A DNA stretch of 64,000 nucleotides from Variovorax sp. ZS18.2.2 (GCF_024701975.1 NZ_JANLNM010000013.1:62001-126000); one strand, 5' to 3'; counted from the stretch's first letter, positions 45,734 to 55,942 are shown. The notes: generated by a model not told the origin, from the letters alone. Numbers and translations: made by a program.

Positions 45734-47881
45734 TCAGACGGCCAGCCGCTCGAGCTGCGCCACGCGGTTCATCGCAGCGTGCAGCGACATCAGCAAGCCC
45801 AGCCGGTTCAGGCGCAGGTCGGCCTGTTCGGCATTCACCATCACGCCGTCGAAGAAGGCATCGACCGGCTCGCGCAGCACGGCCAGCGTCTGCAACGAGG
45901 CGGTGTAGTCGCCGGCTTCGAATTGCGCGTTGGCGGCGGGCACGACCTTGGCCATGGCGGCGTGCAGCGCCTTCTCGGCGGGCTCCTGCAGCAGCAGCTC
46001 GCTGACATGCGCGTCGGCCTCGGGCGCCTTCTTGAGGATGTTGCCGATGCGCTTGTTGGCCGCGGCCAGCGCGGCCGCGGCAGGCAGTGCGGCGAAGGCG
46101 CGCACGGCGGCCAGCAGCTTGGGCACTTCGCCCAGGCGCTGCGGCAGCGGGGCCAGCACGGCGTCGACTTCTTGCGCGCTCGCGCCCTGCTCGCGCAGGC
46201 TGCCGGCGAGGCGGTCGAGGATGAAGTCGCGCAGCTCGACCGTGGCCTTGCTGCTGTCGAAACCGGCAATGTCCTTGAACTGCGCGGCGGCGTCCTGCAA
46301 CAGGGCGTCGAGCCCCAGTGCGAGGTCTTTCTCGATCAGCATCCGGATCACGCCCAGCGCATGGCGGCGCAGCGCGAACGGGTCGCGGTCGCCGGTGGGC
46401 AGGTTGCCGATGCCGAACATGCCGACCAGCGTCTCGAGCTTGTCGGCCAGCGCGACCACGAGGCCGACGCTGTTGCGCGGCAGTTCGTCGCCCGCGAAGC
46501 GCGGCTTGTAGTGGTCTTCGATCGCATCGGCCACCGCAGCATCGAGGCCGTCGTGCAGCGCGTAGTAGCGACCCATCGTGCCCTGCAGCTCGGGAAACTC
46601 GCCGACCATGTCGGTCACGAGATCGGCCTTGGCCAGTTGCGCGGCCTGCGTGGCCTGTGCGGCGACCTTTGCATCGCCGAGTTTTTCGGCAATACCGCGC
46701 GCGATGTGCATCACGCGCTGCACGCGTTCGCCCTGCGTGCCGAGCTTGTTGTGATAGACCACCTTGCCCAACGATTCGACACGCGAGGCCAGCGATTTCT
46801 TGCGGTCCTGATCGAAGAAGAACTTGGCATCGGCCAGGCGCGGGCGCACCACGCGCTCGTTGCCTTCGATGACCGCGCTCGCGTCGTCGGGGCTGATGTT
46901 GCTGACGACCAGGAACTTGTTGGTCAGCTTGGTTTGTGCATCGAGCAGCGGAAAGTACTTCTGGTTGGCCTTCATCGTGAGGATGAGGCATTCCTGCGGC
47001 ACTTCGAGGAACTCGCGCTCGAAGCTGCAGACCAGCACGTTGGGGCGTTCGACCAGCGCGGTCACTTCGTCGAGCAGCGCGTCGTCGTGGATCGGCACCG
47101 AGCCGCCGCCGACCTTGACCGCGGCCGCCGCGAGCTGGCGCGCGATTTCGGCGCGGCGGGCTTCGAAGCTCGCGATGACCGCGCCATCGTCCTGCAGTTG
47201 CAGCGCGTAGCTGTTGGCATCGCGCAGCACGACCGGATCGACCGCCGCCTCGAAGCGGTGGCCGTGCGTCTCGCGGCCGGCCTTCAGGCCCAGCGCCTCG
47301 ATGGGCACCACGGTGCTTCCGTGCAGCGCCACGAGGCCGTGCGCGGGGCGCACGAAGCTCACGCTGCTCCAGCCCGGCAGCTCGCAGCCGCTCTCGAGCT
47401 GGTAGCTCATCACCTTGGGAATCGGCAGCTTGGCGATGGCTTCGGCCAGCGCCTTCTGCAGGCCCTCGGCCAGCGTGGCGCCCTTGGCGGTGCTTTCGTA
47501 GAAGAGCGCTTCGGCCTTGCCGTCCATCGCACGCTTCAGGCCGGGCACGGCCGAGGCGTCGGCGCCGAGCGCGCCCAGGCGCTTGAGCAACGCGGGCGTC
47601 GGCTGGCCCGAGGCATCGAGCCCCACGGCCACGGGCATGAGCTTTTGCGAGATGGCCTTGTCGGCGGCGCGCTCGGCCACATGCGTGAGGTGCGCGGCCA
47701 GCCGGCGCGGCGAGGCGTAGGCGGTGAGCACCGAGCCGGCTTCGGCCAGGCCTTGCGCCACGAGCTGGTCGCGCAGCACGCCCGCGAAGGCGTCGCCGAG
47801 CTTCTTGAGGGCCTTGGGCGGCAGCTCTTCGACAAACAGTTCGACCAGCAGGGAGTTCTTGTTGTTCATGGAGATCGTCAT
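45734..47881 (-). CDS. glyS: Glycyl-tRNA synthetase beta subunit
   Basis: A 715-residue beta subunit of the bacterial alpha2-beta2 glycyl-tRNA synthetase. N-terminus LLVELFVEELPPKALKKLGD is diagnostic. Further blocks: MPVAVGLDASGQPTPALLKR, PRLADAKFFFDQDRKKSL, KVVYHNKLGTQGERVQR and NLPTGDRDPFALRRHALG. The C-terminal anticodon-binding domain ends VDAFFDGVMVNAE. Translation may begin at 47881 or at the ATG four codons on (MNNKNSLL). It follows glyQ after 3 bp. Confidence 0.97.
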   Translation of the reverse strand: MTISMNNKNSLLVELFVEELPPKALKKLGDAFAGVLRDQLVAQGLAEAGSVLTAYASPRRLAAHLTHVAERAADKAISQKLMPVAVGLDASGQPTPALLKRLGALGADASAVPGLKRAMDGKAEALFYESTAKGATLAEGLQKALAEAIAKLPIPKVMSYQLESGCELPGWSSVSFVRPAHGLVALHGSTVVPIEALGLKAGRETHGHRFEAAVDPVVLRDANSYALQLQDDGAVIASFEARRAEIARQLAAAAVKVGGGSVPIHDDALLDEVTALVERPNVLVCSFEREFLEVPQECLILTMKANQKYFPLLDAQTKLTNKFLVVSNISPDDASAVIEGNERVVRPRLADAKFFFDQDRKKSLASRVESLGKVVYHNKLGTQGERVQRVMHIARGIAEKLGDAKVAAQATQAAQLAKADLVTDMVGEFPELQGTMGRYYALHDGLDAAVADAIEDHYKPRFAGDELPRNSVGLVVALADKLETLVGMFGIGNLPTGDRDPFALRRHALGVIRMLIEKDLALGLDALLQDAAAQFKDIAGFDSSKATVELRDFILDRLAGSLREQGASAQEVDAVLAPLPQRLGEVPKLLAAVRAFAALPAAAALAAANKRIGNILKKAPEADAHVSELLLQEPAEKALHAAMAKVVPAANAQFEAGDYTASLQTLAVLREPVDAFFDGVMVNAEQADLRLNRLGLLMSLHAAMNRVAQLERLAV

Positions 47882-47884
47882 CGC

Positions 47885-48793
<909 letters not shown>

Positions 48794-49006
48794 GAAGCTG
48801 GCCGGCGCAGGCCGGACATTGGACGGTAGCGCGGCGATGCGCCGCGAAAGCGGACGATTTTACGGGCGGAGGGCAACTCTCCCACAGCCGGGCGGGATGC
48901 CGGCCGCTCCCGCCGCCCGGCCGGGCATGAGACAACCACCGGCCAGCCGCACGCGGCAGCCCTTCACGCGGCCCTCCCGGGCCTGTCTTTCTCCATCCCC
49001 ACAGAC

Positions 49007-49975
49007 ATGCAACCGCCCCACATCGGTCCGAACGCTCCGTTTTTCATCGTGCTCAATGCCGGCTCCGGCAGCGAGAGCGCCGCCGAGGCCCGCCGGGTCA
49101 TCGAGGAAGGCTTTGCCGCGGCCGGCCGCAAGCACCGCATCTTCCTGGTCGACGGCCCCGGCCGGGTGCAGGCACTGGCGCGCGAAGCCGTGGAACGCGC
49201 CCGCGCCGCGGGCGGCGTGGTGGTGGCCGCAGGCGGCGACGGCACCATCAACGCGGTGGCGCAGGCCACGCTCGGCAGCGGCTGCGCCTTCGGCGTGCTG
49301 CCGCAGGGCACCTTCAACTATTTCAGCCGCACCCACGGCATTCCGCGCGACACGGCCGAGGCCCTGCAGGTGCTGCTGACCGAGCAGCCGCGCGCCGTGC
49401 AGGTGGGGCTGGTCAACGACCGCGTCTTTCTGGTGAACGCCAGCATGGGCCTGTACGCCGAACTGCTGGAGGAGCGCGAAACCTACAAGGCGCGCTACGG
49501 CCGCAGCCGGTGGATCGCATTTTTCGCGGGCCTCCTGACGGTGATGCGCGGCCGCCACCGGCACTGGAACCTGCGCATGGCCTGGCGCGGGCAGGAGAGA
49601 GACATCCGCACGCCGACGCTCTTCGTGGGCAACAACCCGCTGCAGCTGCTGCAGGTGGGCATCGAGCATGCCTATGCACCCGAGCAGGGTCAGCTCGCGG
49701 CGATTGCGCTCAAGCCGGTCGGGGTGCTGGCCATGCCGGAGCTGCTGGTGCGCGGCGCGATGGGCAAGCTCGGACGCGCCGACCAGGTGCTGAGCTTTCC
49801 CTTCGAATCGATGACGGTGAAGGCCGGCCGCCTGCGCGCGCCGCGCCGCGTGAAGGTGGCGACCGACGGCGAGATCGCCTGGGCCGACATGCCGCTGCTG
49901 TTCCGCGTGTCGCCCGAGCCGCTGTGGCTGGTGCGGCCCGACGTCGCGCCCGAGCTGGAGGCGGCCAAGCAATGA
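49007..49975 (+). CDS. Diacylglycerol/sphingosine kinase-like lipid kinase
   Basis: A 322-residue lipid kinase of the DAGK catalytic family. The nucleotide-binding signature is VVAAGGDGTINAVAQAT with GVLPQGTFNYFSRTHGIP following; N-terminus FIVLNAGSGS matches the family. The C-terminal half (LAAIALKPVGVLAMPELL, VKVATDGEIAWADMP) forms the beta-sandwich lid. No membrane segment. It leads a three-gene module with a metallophosphoesterase (ATGA overlap) and a PAP2 phosphatase, i.e. opposing kinase and phosphatase activities on lipids. Confidence 0.88.
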   Translation: MQPPHIGPNAPFFIVLNAGSGSESAAEARRVIEEGFAAAGRKHRIFLVDGPGRVQALAREAVERARAAGGVVVAAGGDGTINAVAQATLGSGCAFGVLPQGTFNYFSRTHGIPRDTAEALQVLLTEQPRAVQVGLVNDRVFLVNASMGLYAELLEERETYKARYGRSRWIAFFAGLLTVMRGRHRHWNLRMAWRGQERDIRTPTLFVGNNPLQLLQVGIEHAYAPEQGQLAAIALKPVGVLAMPELLVRGAMGKLGRADQVLSFPFESMTVKAGRLRAPRRVKVATDGEIAWADMPLLFRVSPEPLWLVRPDVAPELEAAKQ

Positions 49976-50799
49976 ACCATTGCCTGCTGCAGATCTCCGA
50001 TCCGCATTTCGGCACCGAGCAGCCCGAGGTGCTGCGCGCGCTCGAGCGGTTTGCCGAGGCGCTGGCGCCGCAGGTGGTGGTGATGTCGGGCGACATCACG
50101 CAGCGCGCCACGCGCGTGCAGTTCGCGGCGGCGCGCGCCTTCGTCGACCGGCTCGCGGCGCCCGCGAAGCTCGTCGTTCCGGGCAACCACGACATCCCGC
50201 TGTTCCAGCTCGCGGCGCGCTGCTTCTCGCCCTACGGCCGGTACAGGGAGGCCTTCGGCGACGACCTGGAGCCGGTGTTCGAGTCCGACGAATGGCTCGT
50301 CGTCACCGTGAACACGACGCGGTGGTACCGGCATACAGACGGCGTGGTGTCGCCCGCGCAGGTCGAGCGAGTGGCGGCGCGCCTCGCGGCGGCAAGGCCC
50401 TCGCAACTGCGCGTGGTGGTGACGCACCAGCCGGTGATGGTCACGCGGCAGGAGGACATGTCGAACCGCCTGCACGGGCGCGAGCGGGCCGTGGCGCGGT
50501 GGTCCGAGGCGGGCGTCGACCTGATCCTGGGCGGGCACATCCACCTGCCCTATGTACGCTCGCTGCACGACGCGTTCTCGGGCTGCAGGCGCACCGCGTT
50601 CGCCGTGCAGGCGGGTACGGCGGTGTCGCACCGCGTGCGCGCCGGTTTTCCGAATTCGGTGAACGTGGTGCGCCTGGACATGAGCGGCGACACGCGCGCC
50701 TGCCGCGTGGAACGCTGGGACTACGCCGCGGCCGACAAAGCCTTCGTGTGCGCCAAAGTATTTCCGCTTTCGCTTGCCAGCAGCGCGACGGCCCCTTAG
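49972..50799 (+). CDS. Metallophosphoesterase
   Basis: A 275-residue calcineurin-like phosphoesterase. The metal motifs are all seen: QISDPHFGT (Asp, His), VVMSGDITQRA (Asp), VVPGNHDIP (Asn-His-Asp), VVTHQPVMV (His) and LGGHIHLPY (His-x-His). Its pattern fits the CpdA or Icc-type phosphodiesterases, which act on cyclic nucleotides or related diesters. The ATG overlaps the lipid kinase stop (ATGA) and the PAP2 gene starts 11 bp later. Substrate uncertain; the neighbours suggest a lipid or phosphodiester. Confidence 0.88.
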   Translation: MNHCLLQISDPHFGTEQPEVLRALERFAEALAPQVVVMSGDITQRATRVQFAAARAFVDRLAAPAKLVVPGNHDIPLFQLAARCFSPYGRYREAFGDDLEPVFESDEWLVVTVNTTRWYRHTDGVVSPAQVERVAARLAAARPSQLRVVVTHQPVMVTRQEDMSNRLHGRERAVARWSEAGVDLILGGHIHLPYVRSLHDAFSGCRRTAFAVQAGTAVSHRVRAGFPNSVNVVRLDMSGDTRACRVERWDYAAADKAFVCAKVFPLSLASSATAP

Positions 50800-50810
50800 G
50801 GTCCTGCCGC

Positions 50811-51641
50811 ATGCCTTTGGAAGCCTCCTCTCTCACTCCTCCTCTCGTCCTCCTCGCCCAGCAACTCGGTGCCCACGCGCTCGGCTGGTTTCTTTCGATC
50901 TGGACCGTGTCGGTGCTCGGCGCCGGTGCCATCTGCTGGACGCTGCAGCGCCGCCACTTCAAGGCGCTCGATGCCGAGGAACCCAGCGAACCGCGCATCG
51001 CGGTCGGGCTCGCGGCGGGATTCCTGCTGATCCTGGCGGCGGCGAGCGTGTTCGCGTGGATCGCGTCGAAGCTTTCCGACGGTCACTCGATGGGCCTGGC
51101 CGACCAGGCGCTGGCCGATGCCATCGGCACCCACGTGCCGTGGACGGCGCTCGTCGCATTCAGTTGGCTCACCCACCTGGGCGACTTCGCCTTTCTCGCG
51201 CCGGTGTGCCTGGTGGTCGCCGCGGTGCTGTGGCGCCGTGCGCACCGCGGCCTGGCACTCGGATGGGTACTGGCACTCGGCGGCATCGTGCTGCTGAACC
51301 CCGCGCTCAAGCACATCTTCGAGCGGGCGCGACCGCTGCACGACCACGGGCTGGCGTTCGAGACGAGCTACAGCTTCCCGAGCGGACACAGCGCGGGCGC
51401 GATCGTGAGTTACGGGATGCTGCTGTACCTGGCGCTGCGCACGCTGCCGGCGCGCTGGCATGTGCCGGCGGCGATGGCGGCCGTGGGCGCCATCCTGACC
51501 ATCGCGTGCAGCCGCATCTTTTTGCAGGTGCACTTTGCGAGCGATGTGGCGGCCGGCCTGCTGACCGGCTTCGCTTGGCTGCTCGTGTGCGTGAGCAGCC
51601 TGGAATACGCGCGGCACCGCAAGCGCCGCACCGCGCGCTGA
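50811..51641 (+). CDS. PAP2-family membrane phosphatase
   Basis: A 276-residue membrane phosphatase. Several hydrophobic segments occur (LGWFLSIWTVSVLGAGAICW, GLAAGFLLILAAASVFAWI, MAAVGAILTIACS). The three PAP2 catalytic motifs are complete: KHIFERARP, SFPSGHSAG and SRIFLQVHFASD (SRx5Hx3D). Active sites would face the periplasm. It could dephosphorylate phosphatidate, undecaprenyl pyrophosphate or a related lipid. Third in the lipid kinase, phosphoesterase and PAP2 run; convergent with asparaginase. Confidence 0.9.
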   Translation: MPLEASSLTPPLVLLAQQLGAHALGWFLSIWTVSVLGAGAICWTLQRRHFKALDAEEPSEPRIAVGLAAGFLLILAAASVFAWIASKLSDGHSMGLADQALADAIGTHVPWTALVAFSWLTHLGDFAFLAPVCLVVAAVLWRRAHRGLALGWVLALGGIVLLNPALKHIFERARPLHDHGLAFETSYSFPSGHSAGAIVSYGMLLYLALRTLPARWHVPAAMAAVGAILTIACSRIFLQVHFASDVAAGLLTGFAWLLVCVSSLEYARHRKRRTAR

Positions 51642-51648
51642 CCTGGGA

Positions 51649-52719
51649 TCAGTACTCCCAGAAGATGCGCTGCAGGTCCTTGGTGTTGCTGGTCTTGGTC
51701 AAGGCCACCATCGCCAGGATGCGCGCCTTCTGCGGACGCAGGTCGTGCGCCACCACCCAGTCGTACTTGTCGTCGGGCTGCTCGGCGTTTCGGATCACGA
51801 AGCCGTCGGGCACGCGCGAGCTGCGGATCACGATCACGCCATCGGTGCGCGCCTTCTGCAGGTTCGGAACGATCCGGTCGGCCACCGAGCCATTGCCCGT
51901 GCCGCCGTGGACGAGCGCCTTGGCACCGCTCCTGGCGATGGCGTCGATGGCCACCGACGACACGCCTTCGTAACCCATGGCGATCTCCACCGGCGGCAGC
52001 GCGTTGATGCTGTCGATGTCGAACTCCGAGTTCATCGTGTGGCGCTTGACCGGCGCGCGGAACCAGTAGTTCTTGCCCTCGACGATCATGCCCAGCGGAC
52101 CCCACTGGCTGGAGAAGGCGCTGGTCTTGATGTTGACGTTCTTGCTCACGTCGCGGCCGCTGTCGATGTTGTCGCCCATCGTCACCAGCACGCCCTTGCC
52201 CACGGCGTCCTTGCTGCCCGCCACGTTGACCGCGTCGTACAGGTTGAGCGCGCCGTCGGCCGAGAGGGCCGTGCCGGGACGCATCGAGCCGACCACGACG
52301 ATCGGCTTGTTGGTGTGCACCGTCAGGGTGAGGAAGTAGGCGGTTTCTTCCAGCGTGTCGGTGCCGTGGGTGATGACGATGCCGTCGACGTCCGATTGCT
52401 TCGAGAGCGCCGAGACGCGCTTGGCGAGCGTCAGCAGGTTGTCGTTGGTGAGGCTTTCCGATGCGACCTGGAACACCTGCTCGCCGCGCACGTTGGCGAC
52501 CTTGGCGAGTTCGGGCAGGCCGGCGATGAGCTTGTCGACACCGACCTTGGCGGCCGCATAGGTGGCGCTGTTGACGGCCGAGGCGCCGGCACCGGCGATG
52601 GTGCCGCCGGTGGCGAGGATCACCACGTTCGGCAGCGCCTGCTGGGCCTGCGCGAGTGCGCTGGCGGCAAGCAGGGCGGCGCCCGCGGCGAAGGCCCTGA
52701 AACGGGGAGAGAGGTACAT
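51649..52719 (-). CDS. ansB: Type II (periplasmic) L-asparaginase
   Basis: Hydrolyses asparagine (and often glutamine) to the acid plus ammonia. The 356 residues include a signal peptide (FAAGAALLAASALAQAQ). Catalytic Thr motif 1 is VVILATGGTIAGAG, and motif 2 is GIVITHGTDTLEETAYFL with Thr, Asp and Lys downstream. Sequence GYEGVSSVAIDAIARSG is typical of type II enzymes. ATG at 52719 with GGGGAGAGAGG ribosome site. A TetR-family gene is divergent. It fits the nitrogen-scavenging theme of the neighbouring genes. Confidence 0.93.
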   Translation of the reverse strand: MYLSPRFRAFAAGAALLAASALAQAQQALPNVVILATGGTIAGAGASAVNSATYAAAKVGVDKLIAGLPELAKVANVRGEQVFQVASESLTNDNLLTLAKRVSALSKQSDVDGIVITHGTDTLEETAYFLTLTVHTNKPIVVVGSMRPGTALSADGALNLYDAVNVAGSKDAVGKGVLVTMGDNIDSGRDVSKNVNIKTSAFSSQWGPLGMIVEGKNYWFRAPVKRHTMNSEFDIDSINALPPVEIAMGYEGVSSVAIDAIARSGAKALVHGGTGNGSVADRIVPNLQKARTDGVIVIRSSRVPDGFVIRNAEQPDDKYDWVVAHDLRPQKARILAMVALTKTSNTKDLQRIFWEY

Positions 52720-52893
52720 GGAAGACTCCTTGGTCTGAGGTGAAATTCTGGAAGCGGCGAGGAAGATACATGAACCGTGCCCGCATGCGCTCCACGGCCA
52801 TGCCGGCACTGCATGCGGCCATGCCTTCTGGCGAGGCGTGCCGCCATGCGCCAAGGATTACCATCGCCCGGGCGCCACGCCGCAATCTCCAGC

Positions 52894-53577
52894 ATGACCT
52901 CCGACACCGCCGCCCTGCCCCCCGCCACCGCCCAGGAAATGCCCGCCCCCGACGGCCCGCTGTCGCGCGCACGCCCGGGGCGCGAGCGCATCATGGCCGC
53001 CATCCGCACCGCGGCGGTGGCCGAGTTCAGCCTGCATGGCCTGAAGGGCACCTCGACGCAGGCCATCGCCGCGCGCGCCGGCCTCACCAAGCCCCAGCTG
53101 CACTACTACATCGCCGGCAAGGAAGAGCTCTACGAAGAGCTGCTGATGCAGGTGCTGCACGCCTGGAAGGTGGTGTTCTCGTTCGAGGACGCGAGCGACC
53201 CGGCCACCGTGCTGGGCGACTACATCCGCAAGAAGCTGGACCACGCCATCGACAGCCCCGAGATGTCGCGCATCTTCACGCGCGAGATCCTCGACGGCGG
53301 TCGCAACCTGGACCGCTACTGGCCCAACGCCCGGGCCTGGACGCAGAAGAAGGTGGACATCATCAACGGCTGGATCGCGCGCGGGCAGATGCGCCCGCTC
53401 GATGCGCGCATCCTGCTCATGCACATCTGGGCCATGACCCAGAGCTATGCCGACTATGCGATCCAGACGCGCGTGATGCTGGGCCTGCCGCCCGACGCGC
53501 CCATCGACCGCGAACCCATCGCGCGCGAGCTCGTGGCCTTCGTGCTGGGCGGCTGCGGCATCAAGACGACGCCCTGA
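52894..53577 (+). CDS. TetR-family regulator, RutR-like C-terminal domain
   Basis: A 227-residue TetR regulator. The HTH is near residues 45-65 (AAVAEFSLHGLKGTSTQAIA...KPQLHYYI). The ligand domain resembles RutR, the pyrimidine-responsive regulator: DYIRKKLDHAIDSPEMSRIF, TREILDGGRNLD and MHIWAMTQSYADYAIQTR. The N-terminal tail is Pro/Ala-rich. ATG at 52894. It is divergent from asparaginase and lies 2.4 kb from an operon containing a cytosine-deaminase-like gene, so it may sense a pyrimidine-like compound; that is inference. Confidence 0.84.
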   Translation: MTSDTAALPPATAQEMPAPDGPLSRARPGRERIMAAIRTAAVAEFSLHGLKGTSTQAIAARAGLTKPQLHYYIAGKEELYEELLMQVLHAWKVVFSFEDASDPATVLGDYIRKKLDHAIDSPEMSRIFTREILDGGRNLDRYWPNARAWTQKKVDIINGWIARGQMRPLDARILLMHIWAMTQSYADYAIQTRVMLGLPPDAPIDREPIARELVAFVLGGCGIKTTP

Positions 53578-54505
53578 CCTCCCAGGCGCGGCCCACTGGG
53601 TCGGCCATTGCGAGCCGCACCATCTCGATGAAGCGACGTAACCGCGCAGGCTGGAAGCGCGCGGGCGAATAAGTCAGGTACACGGGCAGCGGCGCCGCAT
53701 GCCATTGCGGCACGAGCTGCACCAGCCGGCCGGCGGCGATGTCGTCGTTCATGAGCCAGGCCGAGCCGATGCAGGCGCCCAGCCCCATGGCCGCCGCGCT
53801 GTGCAGCGCATAGAGGCTGTCGGTGCTCATGCAGGGGCGGATCGGCACCCGCGCAACCTCGCCGCTCGGCCGGTGCGTGAGCTGCACCTCGTTGCGGTAG
53901 AAGGTGCGCAGCGCGAGCCAGGGCAGCTCGGCCAGTTCCGATGCATGCGTGGGCGGCTTGCGCCCTTCCAGCACCGACGGCGCAGCCACCACCACGCGCG
54001 GCACTTCCGACAGCTTGATCGCGATGGCCATGGTGTCGGTCGCCTCGCCGACCTGGATCGCGCAGTCGACGCCCTCGGCGATGAAATCGGGCCGGCGGTC
54101 GTGCAGCAGCCATTCGACCGACACCCGCGGATAGGCGCGCAGGTAGTCGGCCAGCGGGCCGACCAGCAGCCGTTGCCCCAGCGCATGCGGCGCCACCACG
54201 CGCAGCGTGCCTTCGGGCTCGTCGCCCACGCCGCGCAGGTCGGCCTCGAAGGCGCGCCAGTTGGCGATCAGTTCCTTGGCGCGCTCGTAGCAGCGCTCGC
54301 CGTCTTCAGTGAGCTTCACGGCGTGCGTGGAGCGGCGCAGCAGCCGCACGCCCAGCGAGCGCTCCAGCGCCTGCAGCCGGCGGCTCACGGTGGGCTGGGT
54401 CGCGCCCATCCGCAAGGCAGCGGCCGAGAGGCTGCCGGCCTCGACGATGTGGACGAAGGTCTGCATCAACTCGATGCGGTCGGCGGCAGGGGGTGAATTC
54501 GGCAT
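53561..54505 (-). CDS. LysR-family regulator (CrgA/DhcR-like)
   Basis: A 314-residue LysR regulator. The HTH is in FVHIVEAGSLSAAALRMGAT then PTVSRRLQALERSLGVRLL; the effector domain follows (TLRVVAPHALGQRLLVGPL, DCAIQVGEATDTMAIA). ATG at 54505 preceded by GAGGA. Its C-terminus overlaps the convergent TetR gene by 17 bp. It is divergent from an MFS gene; an imperfect inverted repeat (54518-54534) lies between, consistent with control of that transporter and itself. Confidence 0.88.
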   Translation of the reverse strand: MPNSPPAADRIELMQTFVHIVEAGSLSAAALRMGATQPTVSRRLQALERSLGVRLLRRSTHAVKLTEDGERCYERAKELIANWRAFEADLRGVGDEPEGTLRVVAPHALGQRLLVGPLADYLRAYPRVSVEWLLHDRRPDFIAEGVDCAIQVGEATDTMAIAIKLSEVPRVVVAAPSVLEGRKPPTHASELAELPWLALRTFYRNEVQLTHRPSGEVARVPIRPCMSTDSLYALHSAAAMGLGACIGSAWLMNDDIAAGRLVQLVPQWHAAPLPVYLTYSPARFQPARLRRFIEMVRLAMADPVGRAWEVRASS

Positions 54506-54517
54506 TTCCTCGCTCTT

Positions 54518-54534
54518 TATGCGCTCTTCGTATA
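54518..54534. promoter_or_regulatory. LysR-type inverted repeat
   Basis: TATGCG-CTCTT-CGTATA, one mismatch from a perfect inverted repeat, has the T-N11-A form expected of LysR sites. It starts 13 bp upstream of the LysR ATG, in the gap shared with the divergent MFS gene. Confidence 0.5.
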
Positions 54535-54618
54535 GGCATTGTGCGGCCTGTGGGGCTACCAAGCCATATTCCAGAGGAGCACATTTCAACCCTCGCCAGA
54601 AAACCTAGGGTTACCACC

Positions 54619-55845
54619 ATGTCTTCCATTCAAACAATGCATGCCCACGCAGGCGCCGCGCCGGACGGCCACGCGCTGCCGCCCTCGCTGGTCCTGCTGC
54701 TGGCCACCGGCGCGGGCCTGTCGGTGGCATCGCTCTACTACGCGCAGCCGATGCTGGGCGTGCTGGGCGCCGACATCGGCGCCTCCACCCGCGCGGTCGG
54801 CTTCATTCCCACGTTGACGCAGTTGGGCTACGCGCTCGGCATCCTCTTGCTGGCGCCGCTGGGCGACCGCTTCGACCGGCGCCGCATCGTGCTGATCAAG
54901 GCGGCGGCCCTCTGCGCCGCGCTGCTGGTGGCCGGCGCCGCGCCGTCGATCGGCGTGCTGCTCGCGGCGAGCCTGGCCATCGGCCTCGCGGCCACGATGG
55001 CGCAGGACATCGTGCCCGCCGCCGCCGCGCTGGCGCCCGAGGCCTCGCGCGGCAAGACCGTCGGCACGGTGATGACGGGGCTGCTGCTGGGCATCCTGCT
55101 GTCGCGGGTGGTGAGCGGTTTCGTGGCCGAGCACTTCGGCTGGCGCGCGATGTTCATCGCGGCCGCGGCCAGCATCGCGCTCATCGGCGCGGCCGCTTGG
55201 CGTGGGCTGCCGCGCTTCCGGCCGACCACGCACCTGGCCTATGGTGCGCTGCTCGGTTCGCTGGGCACGCTGTGGTCGCGCCATGGCTCACTGCGCCGCG
55301 CAGCCTTGGCGCAGGCGCTGCTCGCGGTGGGCTTCAGTGCGTTCTGGTCGACGCTGGCGGTGATGCTGCACGGCGAGCCCTTCCACCTCGGCAGCGCCGC
55401 CGCCGGCGCCTTCGGGCTGGCCGGCGCAGCGGGCGCGCTTGCGGCGCCGCTGGCCGGGCGCCTGGCCGACCGGCGCGGGCCGCAGTTGGTCACGCGCCTG
55501 GGCGCCGGCCTCGCGGTGGTGTCGTTCGCGGCCATGGGCCTCGCGCCGCTGATGCTGCCGCACGCGCAGCTCTGGCTGCTGGCGATCGCGGCCGTCGGCT
55601 TCGACCTGGGCCTGCAGGCCACGCTGATCGCGCACCAGACCATCGTCTACGGCATCGAGCCCGGCGCGCGCAGCCGGCTGAACGCGGTGCTGTTCACCAG
55701 CATGTTCATCGGCATGGCGGCGGGCTCGGCGCTGGGTGCGCTGGCACTCGCGCAGTGGGGCTGGGCCGGCGTGACCTGGCTGGCGACCGGCACCGCGATG
55801 GCGGCACTGGCCGTGCGGCTGCTGCCGGCGCCTCGCAAGCCCTGA
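54619..55845 (+). CDS. MFS transporter (DHA1-like)
   Basis: A 408-residue major-facilitator protein with about 12 hydrophobic segments. Motif A between helices 2 and 3 is APLGDRFDRRRIVLI; a second copy, GRLADRRGPQLV, occurs in the C-terminal half. The N-terminus opens SLVLLLATGAGLSVASLYYAQPML, typical of YnfM-like exporters. ATG at 54619. It is divergent from the LysR gene, a frequent pairing for drug or metabolite efflux. Substrate unknown. Confidence 0.88.
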   Translation: MSSIQTMHAHAGAAPDGHALPPSLVLLLATGAGLSVASLYYAQPMLGVLGADIGASTRAVGFIPTLTQLGYALGILLLAPLGDRFDRRRIVLIKAAALCAALLVAGAAPSIGVLLAASLAIGLAATMAQDIVPAAAALAPEASRGKTVGTVMTGLLLGILLSRVVSGFVAEHFGWRAMFIAAAASIALIGAAAWRGLPRFRPTTHLAYGALLGSLGTLWSRHGSLRRAALAQALLAVGFSAFWSTLAVMLHGEPFHLGSAAAGAFGLAGAAGALAAPLAGRLADRRGPQLVTRLGAGLAVVSFAAMGLAPLMLPHAQLWLLAIAAVGFDLGLQATLIAHQTIVYGIEPGARSRLNAVLFTSMFIGMAAGSALGALALAQWGWAGVTWLATGTAMAALAVRLLPAPRKP

Positions 55846-55893
55846 GAAGGCCCGGCCGATCCGGCCGGCATCCCCCTTCCGGTGCATCCGCAC

Positions 55894-55910
55894 TGGCACG
55901 TCGCTTGCAT
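55894..55910 (+). promoter_or_regulatory. Sigma-54 promoter of the catabolic operon
   Basis: TGGCACG-TCGC-TTGCAT matches the RpoN consensus TGGCACG-N4-TTGCW, with the invariant GG and GC 10 bp apart. It lies 40 bp upstream of the first gene's ATG, placing the start of transcription near 55920. No enhancer-binding protein gene is adjacent; NtrC would be the natural activator for nitrogen genes (inference). Confidence 0.72.
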
Positions 55911-55914
55911 AACC

Positions 55915-55942
55915 TGACCACTTGCTCTGATTAAGCGGTCAA
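55915..55942. promoter_or_regulatory. Inverted repeat over the predicted transcription start
   Basis: CTGACC (ending 55919) and GGTCAA (55937-55942) are inverted half-sites centred 22 bp apart, overlapping the expected start point of the sigma-54 promoter. Half-sites recall the TTGACC of RutR boxes but the spacing is wider, so the regulator is uncertain. Confidence 0.35.

Noticed and set aside
48794..49006. Possible small gene or RNA between glyQ and the lipid kinase gene
   Set aside because: Only GC-rich short hairpins without a start codon, ribosome site or terminator pattern; 213 bp with nothing supportable.
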